Of a stretch of DNA of 64,000 nt, positions 21,650-28,747 are shown piece after piece. Source of the DNA: Pseudomonas laurylsulfativorans (GTDB taxonomy: Bacteria; Pseudomonadota; Gammaproteobacteria; Pseudomonadales; Pseudomonadaceae). Under the pieces are notes generated by a model. The model saw only the letters and a list, made by a program, of their open reading frames with translations, had not been told where the DNA came from and did no database searches. The stretch spans positions 310,001 to 374,000 of the forward strand of contig NZ_MUJK01000001.1 of assembly GCF_002906155.1 (NCBI RefSeq), written 5' to 3'. The position numbers and the translations under genes are program-made. Every line of letters starts with the position of its first letter. Within the stretch, counting starts at the first letter, position 1.

Positions 21650-22498
21650 ATGCATCGCCGACCATCCTTGTTCAAAGCGTGTGTTTTTCTTTTCGCAGCT
21701 TCAGCCGCTGCCATGGGCGTGGCCCAGGCGGCGGACAGCAAGCTCGACAGCGTTCTGGCCCGCGGCAAACTGATTGTGGGCACCGGCAGCACCAACGCGC
21801 CGTGGCACTTCCAGGGCGCGGACGGCAAGTTGCAGGGCTTTGATATCGATATCGGGCACATGATCGCCAAGGGATTGTTCAACGACCCGAGCAAGGTTGA
21901 GTACGTGGTGCAGTCCTCCGATGCGCGGATTCCGAACCTGCTGACTGACAAGGTCGATATCAGTTGCCAGTTCATCACCGTGACCGCCAGCCGCGCCCAG
22001 CAAGTGGCGTTTACCCTGCCGTATTACCGCGAAGGTGTCGGCCTGCTGCTGCCGGCAAACAGCAAGTACAAGGAAATCGATGACATGAACACCGCCGGTG
22101 ATGGCCTGACGGTGGCGGTGCTGCAAAACGTTTATGCCGAAGAGCTGGTGCACCAGGCGCTGCCCAAGGCCAAGGTCGACCAGTACGACAGCGTGGACCT
22201 GATGTACCAGGCCGTGAACTCCGGCCGTGCCGACGCGGCGGCCACCGACCAGTCTTCGGTAAAATACCTGATGGTGCAGAACCCCGGCCGCTATCGCAGC
22301 CCGGCCTACGCCTGGAGCCCGCAGACTTACGCGTGCGCAGTTAAACGCGGCGATCAGGACTGGCTGAACTTCGTCAACACCACCCTGCATGAAGCCATGA
22401 CCGGCGTTGAGTTCCCGACTTACGCGGCGTCGTTCAAACAGTGGTTCGGTGTGGACCTGCCGACCCCGGCCATCGGTTTTCCAGTCGAATTCAAATGA
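21650..22498 (+). CDS. ABC transporter substrate-binding protein (polar amino acid family)
   Basis: Periplasmic binding protein of 282 aa with a signal peptide (FLFAASAAAMGVAQAADSK, cleavage near 25). The mature part begins LDSVLARGKLIVGTGSTNAP, typical of SBP family 3. ATG 21650 follows TGGAGTGCTTGCC; an in-frame GTG 9 bases upstream is less likely. It is the first gene of the transporter-RidA-IclR-deaminase-kinase cluster, so its ligand should be the substrate of those enzymes. A short hairpin after the gene may protect its mRNA, as is common for binding-protein genes. Confidence 0.92.
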   Translation: MHRRPSLFKACVFLFAASAAAMGVAQAADSKLDSVLARGKLIVGTGSTNAPWHFQGADGKLQGFDIDIGHMIAKGLFNDPSKVEYVVQSSDARIPNLLTDKVDISCQFITVTASRAQQVAFTLPYYREGVGLLLPANSKYKEIDDMNTAGDGLTVAVLQNVYAEELVHQALPKAKVDQYDSVDLMYQAVNSGRADAAATDQSSVKYLMVQNPGRYRSPAYAWSPQTYACAVKRGDQDWLNFVNTTLHEAMTGVEFPTYAASFKQWFGVDLPTPAIGFPVEFK

Positions 22499-22510
22499 TC
22501 CCGTGAGAGT

Positions 22511-22530
22511 GGGGCGCCCACATGCGCCCC
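22511..22530 (+). other. Intercistronic hairpin after the binding-protein gene
   Basis: GGGGCGC and GCGCCCC pair around a six-base loop, without a following T run. It is more likely an mRNA-stabilising or attenuating element than a terminator. Confidence 0.5.
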
Positions 22531-22549
22531 GCTCAAGGTACTGCTGACC

Positions 22550-23212
22550 ATGAACTATCAGTTGAACTTTGCCGCCGTGTGGCGCGATTTCGACACCTTG
22601 CTGGCGGGGCTCGGCCTGGGCCTTGAACTGGCCCTGGTGTCGATCGCCATCGGTTGCGTGATCGGCCTGATGATGGCGTTTGCCTTGCTGTCCAGGCACC
22701 GCGCATTGCGGGTACTGGCGTCGGTGTATGTCACGGTGATTCGTAACACGCCGATCCTGGTGTTGATTCTGTTGATCTACTTTGCGTTGCCGAGCCTGGG
22801 GATCCGTCTGGACAAGATACCCTCGTTCATCATCACCCTGTCGCTGTACGCCGGGGCCTACCTGACCGAAGTGTTTCGCGGCGGCCTGTTGAGCATTCCC
22901 AAGGGCCAGCGCGAAGCCGGCCTGGCCATTGGTCTGGGCGAGTGGCAGGTCAAGGCCTACGTCACCGTGCCGGTGATGCTGCGCAATGTGTTGCCGGCCC
23001 TGTCGAACAACTTCATTTCGCTGTTCAAGGACACCTCGCTGGCGGCCGCGATTGCCGTACCGGAGCTGACCTATTACGCGCGCAAGATCAATGTCGAGAG
23101 CTACCGGGTGATTGAAACCTGGCTGGTGACCACTGCGTTGTATGTCGCGGCCTGTTACCTCATTGCCATGATGCTGCGTTACCTCGAACAGCGTCTGGCG
23201 ATTCGCCGATAG
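22550..23212 (+). CDS. Amino acid ABC transporter permease
   Basis: Inner-membrane permease of 220 aa of the HisM/GlnP type, with about five transmembrane segments. The first is LELALVSIAIGCVIGLMMAF. The EAA-like loop QREAGLAIGLGEWQVKAYVT, which contacts the ATPase, is present. It pairs with the second permease 8 bases downstream to form a heterodimeric channel. The start is the ATG at 22550, with only a weak AAGG upstream. Confidence 0.93.
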   Translation: MNYQLNFAAVWRDFDTLLAGLGLGLELALVSIAIGCVIGLMMAFALLSRHRALRVLASVYVTVIRNTPILVLILLIYFALPSLGIRLDKIPSFIITLSLYAGAYLTEVFRGGLLSIPKGQREAGLAIGLGEWQVKAYVTVPVMLRNVLPALSNNFISLFKDTSLAAAIAVPELTYYARKINVESYRVIETWLVTTALYVAACYLIAMMLRYLEQRLAIRR

Positions 23213-23220
23213 GAGGCCCC

Positions 23221-23883
23221 ATGTACGAATCCCCCAGTTGGTTGCATGAGTTGTGGGTGGCGCGGGAAGTGCTGTGGCAAGGCTTTCTCACCAGTGTCCA
23301 GGTGTCGGTGTTGGCGATTTTGCTCGGCACGCTGGTTGGCGTCGTCACCGGACTGGTGCTGACCTACGGCAAATTCTGGATGCGTGCACCGTTTCGTTTT
23401 TACGTCGATGTGATTCGCGGTACGCCGGTGTTTGTGCTGGTGCTGGCGTGCTTTTACATGGCGCCGGCGCTCGGCTGGCAGATCAGCGCGTTCCAGGCCG
23501 GTGCGTTGGGGCTGACGCTGTTCTGCGGCTCCCACGTCGCCGAGATCGTGCGCGGTGCCTTGCAGGCATTGCCGCGCGGACAGATGGAAGCGAGCAAGGC
23601 CATCGGCCTGACGTTCTACCAGGCCTTGGGTTATGTGCTGTTGCCCCAGGCGTTGCGGCAGATTCTGCCGACCTGGGTCAACTCGTCCACAGAGATCGTC
23701 AAGGCTTCGACCCTGTTGTCGGTGATCGGCGTGGCGGAATTGCTGCTCAGCACCCAGCAGATCATCGCCCGGACTTTCATGACCCTGGAGTTTTACCTGT
23801 TCGCCGGATTTCTGTTTTTCGTCATCAACTACGGCATCGAATTATTCGGCCGGCACATTGAAAAGCGGGTGGCTTTGCCATGA
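23221..23883 (+). CDS. Amino acid ABC transporter permease
   Basis: Second permease, 220 aa, with the same fold as its neighbour. It has transmembrane segments such as [20 protein letters not shown] and the ATPase-contact loop [19 protein letters not shown]. The start ATG follows TAGGAGGCCCC. Its stop overlaps the ATPase start as ATGA, so the two are translationally coupled. Confidence 0.93.
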   Translation: MYESPSWLHELWVAREVLWQGFLTSVQVSVLAILLGTLVGVVTGLVLTYGKFWMRAPFRFYVDVIRGTPVFVLVLACFYMAPALGWQISAFQAGALGLTLFCGSHVAEIVRGALQALPRGQMEASKAIGLTFYQALGYVLLPQALRQILPTWVNSSTEIVKASTLLSVIGVAELLLSTQQIIARTFMTLEFYLFAGFLFFVINYGIELFGRHIEKRVALP

Positions 23884-24674
23884 TTCAAACTCAAACCAAT
23901 GCACAAAACGGCCAACCCCTGCTGGACATTCGCGGCCTGCACAAATGTTACGACCAGCTCGAAGTGCTCAAGGGCGTCGACCTGAGCATGCAGCGCGGCA
24001 ATGTGGTCACGCTGATCGGCTCCAGCGGTTCGGGCAAGACCACGCTGCTGCGTTGCGTGAACATGCTTGAAGAGTTCCAGGGCGGGCAGATCCTGCTTGA
24101 CGGCGAATCCATCGGTTATGACGAGGTCAACGGCAAACGCATTCGCCACCCGGAAAAAGTCATCGCACGCCATCGCGCCATGACCGGCATGGCGTTCCAG
24201 CAGTTCAACCTGTTCCCGCACCTGACCGCGTTGCAGAACGTCACCCTGGGCCTGCTCAAGGTCAAGAAGCTGCACAAGGACGAGGCGGTGGCCCTGGCCG
24301 AGAAATGGCTGGAGCGCGTCGGCCTGCTGGAACGGCGCGATCACTTTCCCGGTCAGTTGTCCGGCGGTCAGCAGCAGCGCGTGGCGATTGCCCGGGCGAT
24401 TGCGATGAACCCGAGCCTGATGCTGTTCGACGAAGTGACCTCGGCGCTGGACCCGGAACTGGTGGGTGAAGTGTTGAATGTGATCAAGGGCCTGGCCGAA
24501 GAAGGCATGACCATGCTGTTGGTGACCCACGAAATGCGCTTTGCCTTCGAGGTTTCGGACAAGATCGTCTTCATGAATCAGGGACGTATCGAAGAGCAGG
24601 GGCCTCCCAAGGAACTGTTCGAGCGCCCGCAATCGCCGCGTCTGGCGGAATTTCTCAAGAACACGCGTTTTTGA
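23880..24674 (+). CDS. Amino acid ABC transporter ATP-binding protein
   Basis: ATPase of 264 aa of the GlnQ/HisP class. It has Walker [10 protein letters not shown], the signature [15 protein letters not shown], Walker [15 protein letters not shown] and the H-loop LLVTHEM. It powers the two upstream permeases. Overlap with the previous gene and 30 bases to ridA indicate one transcript. Confidence 0.95.
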   Translation: MIQTQTNAQNGQPLLDIRGLHKCYDQLEVLKGVDLSMQRGNVVTLIGSSGSGKTTLLRCVNMLEEFQGGQILLDGESIGYDEVNGKRIRHPEKVIARHRAMTGMAFQQFNLFPHLTALQNVTLGLLKVKKLHKDEAVALAEKWLERVGLLERRDHFPGQLSGGQQQRVAIARAIAMNPSLMLFDEVTSALDPELVGEVLNVIKGLAEEGMTMLLVTHEMRFAFEVSDKIVFMNQGRIEEQGPPKELFERPQSPRLAEFLKNTRF

Positions 24675-24704
24675 GCCATCAATTTTCAATCAGGAGAAAC
24701 ACTC

Positions 24705-25094
24705 ATGAGCATTACTCGTTACGGCACCGGCAGCGCCGCTGCAGGCGGCACGCCTCGCCCTTTCGCCCGAGCCGTTGAAGCCGATGGCTGGCTGCACGTT
24801 TCCGGGCAGGTGCCGGCGGTGGATGGCGAGATCATTACGGGCGGCATCGTCGAACAGACCCACCAGACCATGAAGAACCTGATCGCGATTCTCGAAGAGG
24901 CCGGCTATGGCCTGGAAGATGTGGTGCGTGCTGGCGTGTGGCTGGAGGATCCGCGGGATTTCACGAGTTTCAACAAGGTCTTCTCCGAGTACTTCAAACC
25001 CGAACACGCCCCGGCCCGTGCCTGCGTGCAGGCGAACATGATGGTCGACTGCAAAGTCGAGATCGACTGCATTGCGTACAAGAAAAAGGCTTGA
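24705..25094 (+). CDS. RidA family protein (reactive imine/enamine deaminase)
   Basis: A 129 aa YjgF/YER057c/UK114 protein. RidA enzymes hydrolyse the unstable enamine/imine intermediates released by PLP-dependent dehydratases before they damage other enzymes. The family signature near the C terminus, with the carboxylate-binding Arg in APARACVQANMM, is present. The ATG follows CAGGAGAAACACTC. Its place beside a PLP deaminase suggests that it handles the imine made by that enzyme. Confidence 0.9.
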   Translation: MSITRYGTGSAAAGGTPRPFARAVEADGWLHVSGQVPAVDGEIITGGIVEQTHQTMKNLIAILEEAGYGLEDVVRAGVWLEDPRDFTSFNKVFSEYFKPEHAPARACVQANMMVDCKVEIDCIAYKKKA

Positions 25095-25106
25095 ACCGAG
25101 GTGGCT

Positions 25107-25134
25107 TCATCGCTGGCAAGCCAGCTCCTACAGG
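25107..25134. repeat. Single REP core
   Basis: One copy (CATCGCTGGCAAGCCAGCTC and following CTACAGG) lies between ridA and the IclR gene. The same core forms a pair at 36022-36089. Confidence 0.75.
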
Positions 25135-25154
25135 TAAACTCCCGGCGACTTTGA

Positions 25155-25934
25155 ATGGAAACCACTGAAATGACCGAAGACACCATCAAACGCCGGGCAC
25201 GCGGCCTGGACCGGGCGTTCGATATCCTCGATTTCCTCAAGGAGATCGGCCAGCCCCTGCGCCCGAACGACATCGCCAACGGCATCGGCAGCCCCAAATC
25301 CACGGTCTACGAACTGGTGGCCTCGCTGCTGGAACGGCGGATCCTGGAACCGGTGGGCAAGGACGGTCATGTCTACCTCGGCCGTCAGTTGTACTTTCTC
25401 GGCCAGGCCCACTTGCGCCATTTCGACCTGACCCGCGAGGCCGATCATGCCCTGCAGGAAATTGTCAGCCAGACCCATGAAACCGCGCAGATGTGTCTGC
25501 TCAACGGGCGCAAATACACCGTCGCGCTGATGAAGGAAGGGGAGCGGCATTTCCGCATTTCCTCGGATATCGGCGAAAACGCGCCCATCCCCTGGACCGC
25601 CTCCGGCCGCCTGTTGCTGGCGCACCTGAGCGACCAGCAAATTGTCGACCTGATCGACCATGACGACTTCATCCTGCCAGACGGTGAACGTTTGCCGCTG
25701 GAACAGTTTCTCAGGGAAATCCGTCAGGCCGGTATCGATGGGTTCTTCTCTTTCGATAGCGTCGCCGACACCTTTACCCATTGCTTCGCCGCCCCGGTCA
25801 AAGACCCCGGTGGCGTGGCCATCGCGACCCTGTGCATCGTCGCCCCACGGGCGGATGCGAAGAAAAACTACAACGACTACCGCCGGGTGCTGATCGAAAG
25901 CGCCAACAGCCTGGCCCGTCGCATCAACGAATAA
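25155..25934 (+). CDS. IclR family transcriptional regulator
   Basis: A 259 aa regulator with an N-terminal winged helix (RAFDILDFLKEIGQPLRPND, about 16-80, recognition segment SPKSTVYELVASL). The C-terminal IclR effector domain includes ENAPIPWTASGRLLLAHL. Two in-frame ATGs exist (25155 and 25170); neither has a strong ribosome-binding site. It lies inside the operon it probably controls; the TTCCG-N6-CGGAA site before the first gene is the likely target. The effector should be the transported substrate or an intermediate. Confidence 0.92.
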   Translation: METTEMTEDTIKRRARGLDRAFDILDFLKEIGQPLRPNDIANGIGSPKSTVYELVASLLERRILEPVGKDGHVYLGRQLYFLGQAHLRHFDLTREADHALQEIVSQTHETAQMCLLNGRKYTVALMKEGERHFRISSDIGENAPIPWTASGRLLLAHLSDQQIVDLIDHDDFILPDGERLPLEQFLREIRQAGIDGFFSFDSVADTFTHCFAAPVKDPGGVAIATLCIVAPRADAKKNYNDYRRVLIESANSLARRINE

Positions 25935-25973
25935 CAGTGGCTGCTCGCAGCCGCGTGAACGAGGAGTTCGACC

Positions 25974-27191
25974 ATGTCTTCTGTTTCCAACACTGCCAAC
26001 GTGGATAAAGGTGCCGCTCAGACCGGCGCCAGCCTGGTGCGTGATGTCAGCCTGCCGGCGCTGGTGCTGCACCGTGAAGCGCTGGAGCACAACATCCGTT
26101 GGATGCAGGCGTTCGCCAGTGACAGCGGCGCAGAGCTGGCACCCCATGGCAAGACCAGCATGACCCCGGCGTTGTTTCGTCGCCAGCTGGACGCCGGTGC
26201 CTGGGGCATCACCCTGGCCAGCGCTACGCAAACCCGTGCGGCCTACGCCCATGGCGTGCGCCGCGTGCTGATGGCCAACCAGTTGGTCGGCACGCCGAAC
26301 ATGGCGCTGATCGCCGACCTGTTGGCCGACCCGACGTTCGACTTCTATTGCATGGTCGATCACCCGGACAACGTTGCCGACCTCGGCGCCTATTTTGCCT
26401 CCCGTGGCGTGCGCCTGAACGTGATGATCGAGTACGGCGTGGTCGGTGGTCGTTGCGGTTGCCGCAGCGAACAGGAAGTGCTCGACCTGGCCAAAGCCAT
26501 CGCCGCGCAACCGGCGCTGGCCCTGACCGGCATTGAAGGTTACGAAGGCGTGATCCATGGCGATCACGCCGTGACCGGTATCCGCGATTTCGCCGCGTCA
26601 CTGGTGCGCCTGGCGGTGCAGTTGCAGGACAGCGGCGCGTTTGCCATTGCCAAGCCGATCATCACCGCGTCGGGTTCGGCCTGGTATGACCTGATTGCCG
26701 AGTCCTTCGAAGCCCAGAACGCCGCTGGGCGTTTCCTCAGCGTGCTGCGTCCCGGCAGCTACGTGGCCCACGACCATGGCATCTACAAGGAAGCGCAGTG
26801 CTGCGTACTCGACCGTCGCAGCGACCTGCACGAAGGCTTGCGCCCGGCGCTTGAAGTATGGGCGCACGTGCAGTCGTTGCCGGAGCCGGGGTTTGCGGTA
26901 ATCGCCCTGGGCAAACGCGACGTGGCCTACGACGCCGGTCTGCCGGTGCCATTGCTGCGTTACAAGGCTGGCGTGGTGCCGGCCAGCGGCGATGATGTAG
27001 GTGCGTGCAAGGTGACCGCCGTGATGGACCAGCATGCGTTCATGACCGTGGCGCCGGGGGTTGATCTGAAGGTGGGCGACATCATTTCGTTCGGCACGTC
27101 GCACCCGTGCCTGACGTTCGACAAGTGGCGTGTCGGCTGTCTGGTGGATGAGCAACTGAACGTCATCGAGACCATGGAAACCTGTTTCTAA
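25974..27191 (+). CDS. PLP-dependent amino acid deaminase (D-threonine aldolase/D-serine dehydratase-like, fold type III)
   Basis: A 405 aa protein with the N-terminal alanine-racemase-type barrel. The PLP lysine lies in LAPHGKTSMTP (about residue 63) and the C-terminal metal-binding HPC in FGTSHPCLTFDKW. This family includes D-threonine aldolase, eukaryotic-type D-serine dehydratase and related ammonia-lyases that need PLP and a divalent metal. The ATG follows GAGGAGTTCGACC. Next to RidA and a 2-keto-3-deoxygluconate-type kinase, an ammonia-lyase acting on an amino sugar acid such as D-glucosaminate fits better than a simple D-amino-acid enzyme. That is inference; deamination of a hydroxylated D-amino acid is the alternative. 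Confidence 0.85.
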   Translation: MSSVSNTANVDKGAAQTGASLVRDVSLPALVLHREALEHNIRWMQAFASDSGAELAPHGKTSMTPALFRRQLDAGAWGITLASATQTRAAYAHGVRRVLMANQLVGTPNMALIADLLADPTFDFYCMVDHPDNVADLGAYFASRGVRLNVMIEYGVVGGRCGCRSEQEVLDLAKAIAAQPALALTGIEGYEGVIHGDHAVTGIRDFAASLVRLAVQLQDSGAFAIAKPIITASGSAWYDLIAESFEAQNAAGRFLSVLRPGSYVAHDHGIYKEAQCCVLDRRSDLHEGLRPALEVWAHVQSLPEPGFAVIALGKRDVAYDAGLPVPLLRYKAGVVPASGDDVGACKVTAVMDQHAFMTVAPGVDLKVGDIISFGTSHPCLTFDKWRVGCLVDEQLNVIETMETCF

Positions 27192-27209
27192 GGTTCAGGA
27201 CCGAGGTGC

Positions 27210-27281
27210 GGCCTTCGCCAGCAAGCCGGCTCCTACATAGGAATGCGTTCCCCTGTAGGAACCGGCTTGCCGGCGATGAGG
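27210..27281. repeat. REP pair upstream of the sugar kinase
   Basis: GCCTTCGCCAGCAAGCCGGC and its inverted partner GCCGGCTTGCTGGC-like copy at 27258-27281 form a hairpin-capable pair between the deaminase and kinase genes. Confidence 0.8.
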
Positions 27282-27321
27282 CCCGACCAGACAACATCGC
27301 AACACCAGAGACCCCACAACA

Positions 27322-28257
27322 ATGAACACCATCAGCACCCTCGGCCCCAACACCCCGCGCATCGCCCTGATCGGCGAATGCATGATCGAGTTGCAGCATC
27401 GCGCCGACGGCAGCCTGCAGCAAAGCTTCGGTGGCGATACCTTGAACACGGCGGTGTACCTGTCCCGGGAACTGGGCGAGGGCGGCTCCGTGGATTACGT
27501 CACCGCGCTGGGCGACGACAGCTTTAGCGACGCCATGTGCCAGAGTTGGGCCGCGGAAAACATCGGGCTCGGCATGGTTCAGCGCCTGCCTGGGCGTCTG
27601 CCGGGTTTGTATTGCATCCAGACTGACGCGGCCGGCGAGCGGCGTTTTCTGTACTGGCGCAATGAAGCGGCGGTACGCGATTGTTTCACTACGCCAGCCG
27701 CGGTGCCGATTCTTGCGGCGTTGCCGGATTACGACGTGCTGTATTTCAGCGGCATCACCCTGGCGGTGCTCGGCGTGCAAGGCCGGGAAAAATTGCTGGA
27801 GACCCTGATCGAAGCCCGCCAGCGCGATGCGCGAATCGTCTTCGACAACAACTACCGACCGCGGCTGTGGGCATCGGTTGAGGACGCACAAGCGGCGTAT
27901 CGCAGCGTACTGCCGCATGTCGACATGGCATTGCTGACGGTGGATGACGAACAGGCGTTGTTCGGTTACTCCGACTGTGAGGCCGTGTTTGCCGCGTATG
28001 AGCAGATCGGTACGCCGGAAGTGGTGCTCAAGCGCGGTGCGCAAGCGTGCTTGATTCGTTGTGATGGCGAGTCATTCGAAGTGCCGGCGCAGAAGGTCGA
28101 GCGGGTGGTGGACACCACGGCGGCGGGGGATTCGTTCAGTGCGGCGTATCTGGCTTCGCGGCTCAAGGGTGGTAACCCGGTGGACGCCGCCGAGGCCGGG
28201 CATCGGTTGGCGAGTCGGGTGATTCAGGTGCCGGGGGCGTTGATTCCCAGGGATTAA
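27322..28257 (+). CDS. kdgK: PfkB family sugar kinase, 2-keto-3-deoxygluconate kinase type
   Basis: Ribokinase-family kinase of 311 aa. It starts PRIALIGECMIELQHRADGS, with the substrate loop QQSFGGDTLNTAVYLSRELG and the C-terminal anion hole/catalytic base DTTAAGDSFSAAYLASRLKG. These segments match KdgK, which makes 2-keto-3-deoxy-6-phosphogluconate for the Entner-Doudoroff aldolase. The ribosome-binding site is weak. It is the last gene of the cluster, after a REP pair, and supplies the clue to the pathway product. Confidence 0.82.
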   Translation: MNTISTLGPNTPRIALIGECMIELQHRADGSLQQSFGGDTLNTAVYLSRELGEGGSVDYVTALGDDSFSDAMCQSWAAENIGLGMVQRLPGRLPGLYCIQTDAAGERRFLYWRNEAAVRDCFTTPAAVPILAALPDYDVLYFSGITLAVLGVQGREKLLETLIEARQRDARIVFDNNYRPRLWASVEDAQAAYRSVLPHVDMALLTVDDEQALFGYSDCEAVFAAYEQIGTPEVVLKRGAQACLIRCDGESFEVPAQKVERVVDTTAAGDSFSAAYLASRLKGGNPVDAAEAGHRLASRVIQVPGALIPRD

Positions 28258-28265
28258 TGCGATTT

Positions 28266-28400
28266 CTGTGGCGAGGGGGCTTGCCCCCGTTGGGCCGCGA
28301 AGCGGCCCTAAACCTGCCATGTATGATCTGCCTGATACACCGCATGCACAGAATTTGCGACTGCTGCGCAGCCGAACGGGGGCAAGCCCCCTCGCCACAG
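28266..28400. repeat. Composite REP element, GGGGGCTTGCCCCC class
   Basis: Inverted ends CTGTGGCGAGGGGGCTTGCC and GGCAAGCCCCCTCGCCACAG enclose CGCGAAGCGGCCC and GCGACTGCTGCGCAGCCG. It lies between the convergent kinase and parvulin genes. Confidence 0.88.
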
Positions 28401-28417
28401 GAGCCCGGCCAACAGCA

Positions 28418-28693
28418 TCAATCCCGATAAAACACCTGCACCAGGTGATAGCCGAATTTGCTCTTGATCGGCCCATGCACCACCCGCAGCGGTTTCTTGA
28501 AGATCACCGCATCGATCACGCCGACCATCTGCCCCGGACGGACTTCACCGAGGTCACCGCCGCGCTTGCCCGAGGGGCAGGTCGAATACTTCTTGGCCAG
28601 CACATCGAACGCTTCGCCCTTGGCGATGCGTTGTTTGAGCTGCTCGGCTTCTTCCGAGGTTTTCACCAGAATATGGCGGGCTTGAGCTTTCAT
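28418..28693 (-). CDS. Parvulin-type peptidyl-prolyl cis-trans isomerase (PpiC-like)
   Basis: A 91 aa single-domain parvulin with no signal peptide, so cytoplasmic. Family landmarks: ARHILVKT at the start, FDVLAKKYSTCPSGKRGGDLG and the terminal KSKFGYHLVQV. ATG 28693 follows AAGGTAACTGCCCC; ten extra in-frame codons upstream lack support. A paralogue lies at 43395. It is probably monocistronic. Confidence 0.93.
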   Translation of the reverse strand: MKAQARHILVKTSEEAEQLKQRIAKGEAFDVLAKKYSTCPSGKRGGDLGEVRPGQMVGVIDAVIFKKPLRVVHGPIKSKFGYHLVQVFYRD

Positions 28694-28747
28694 GGGGCAG
28701 TTACCTTGCAACGGTAGTGACAACGAGGCGCGCGATTATGCCTCAAC

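Noticed and set aside
22511..22530. Transcription terminator after the binding-protein gene
   Set aside because: The hairpin lacks a T run and the permease genes downstream belong to the same operon.
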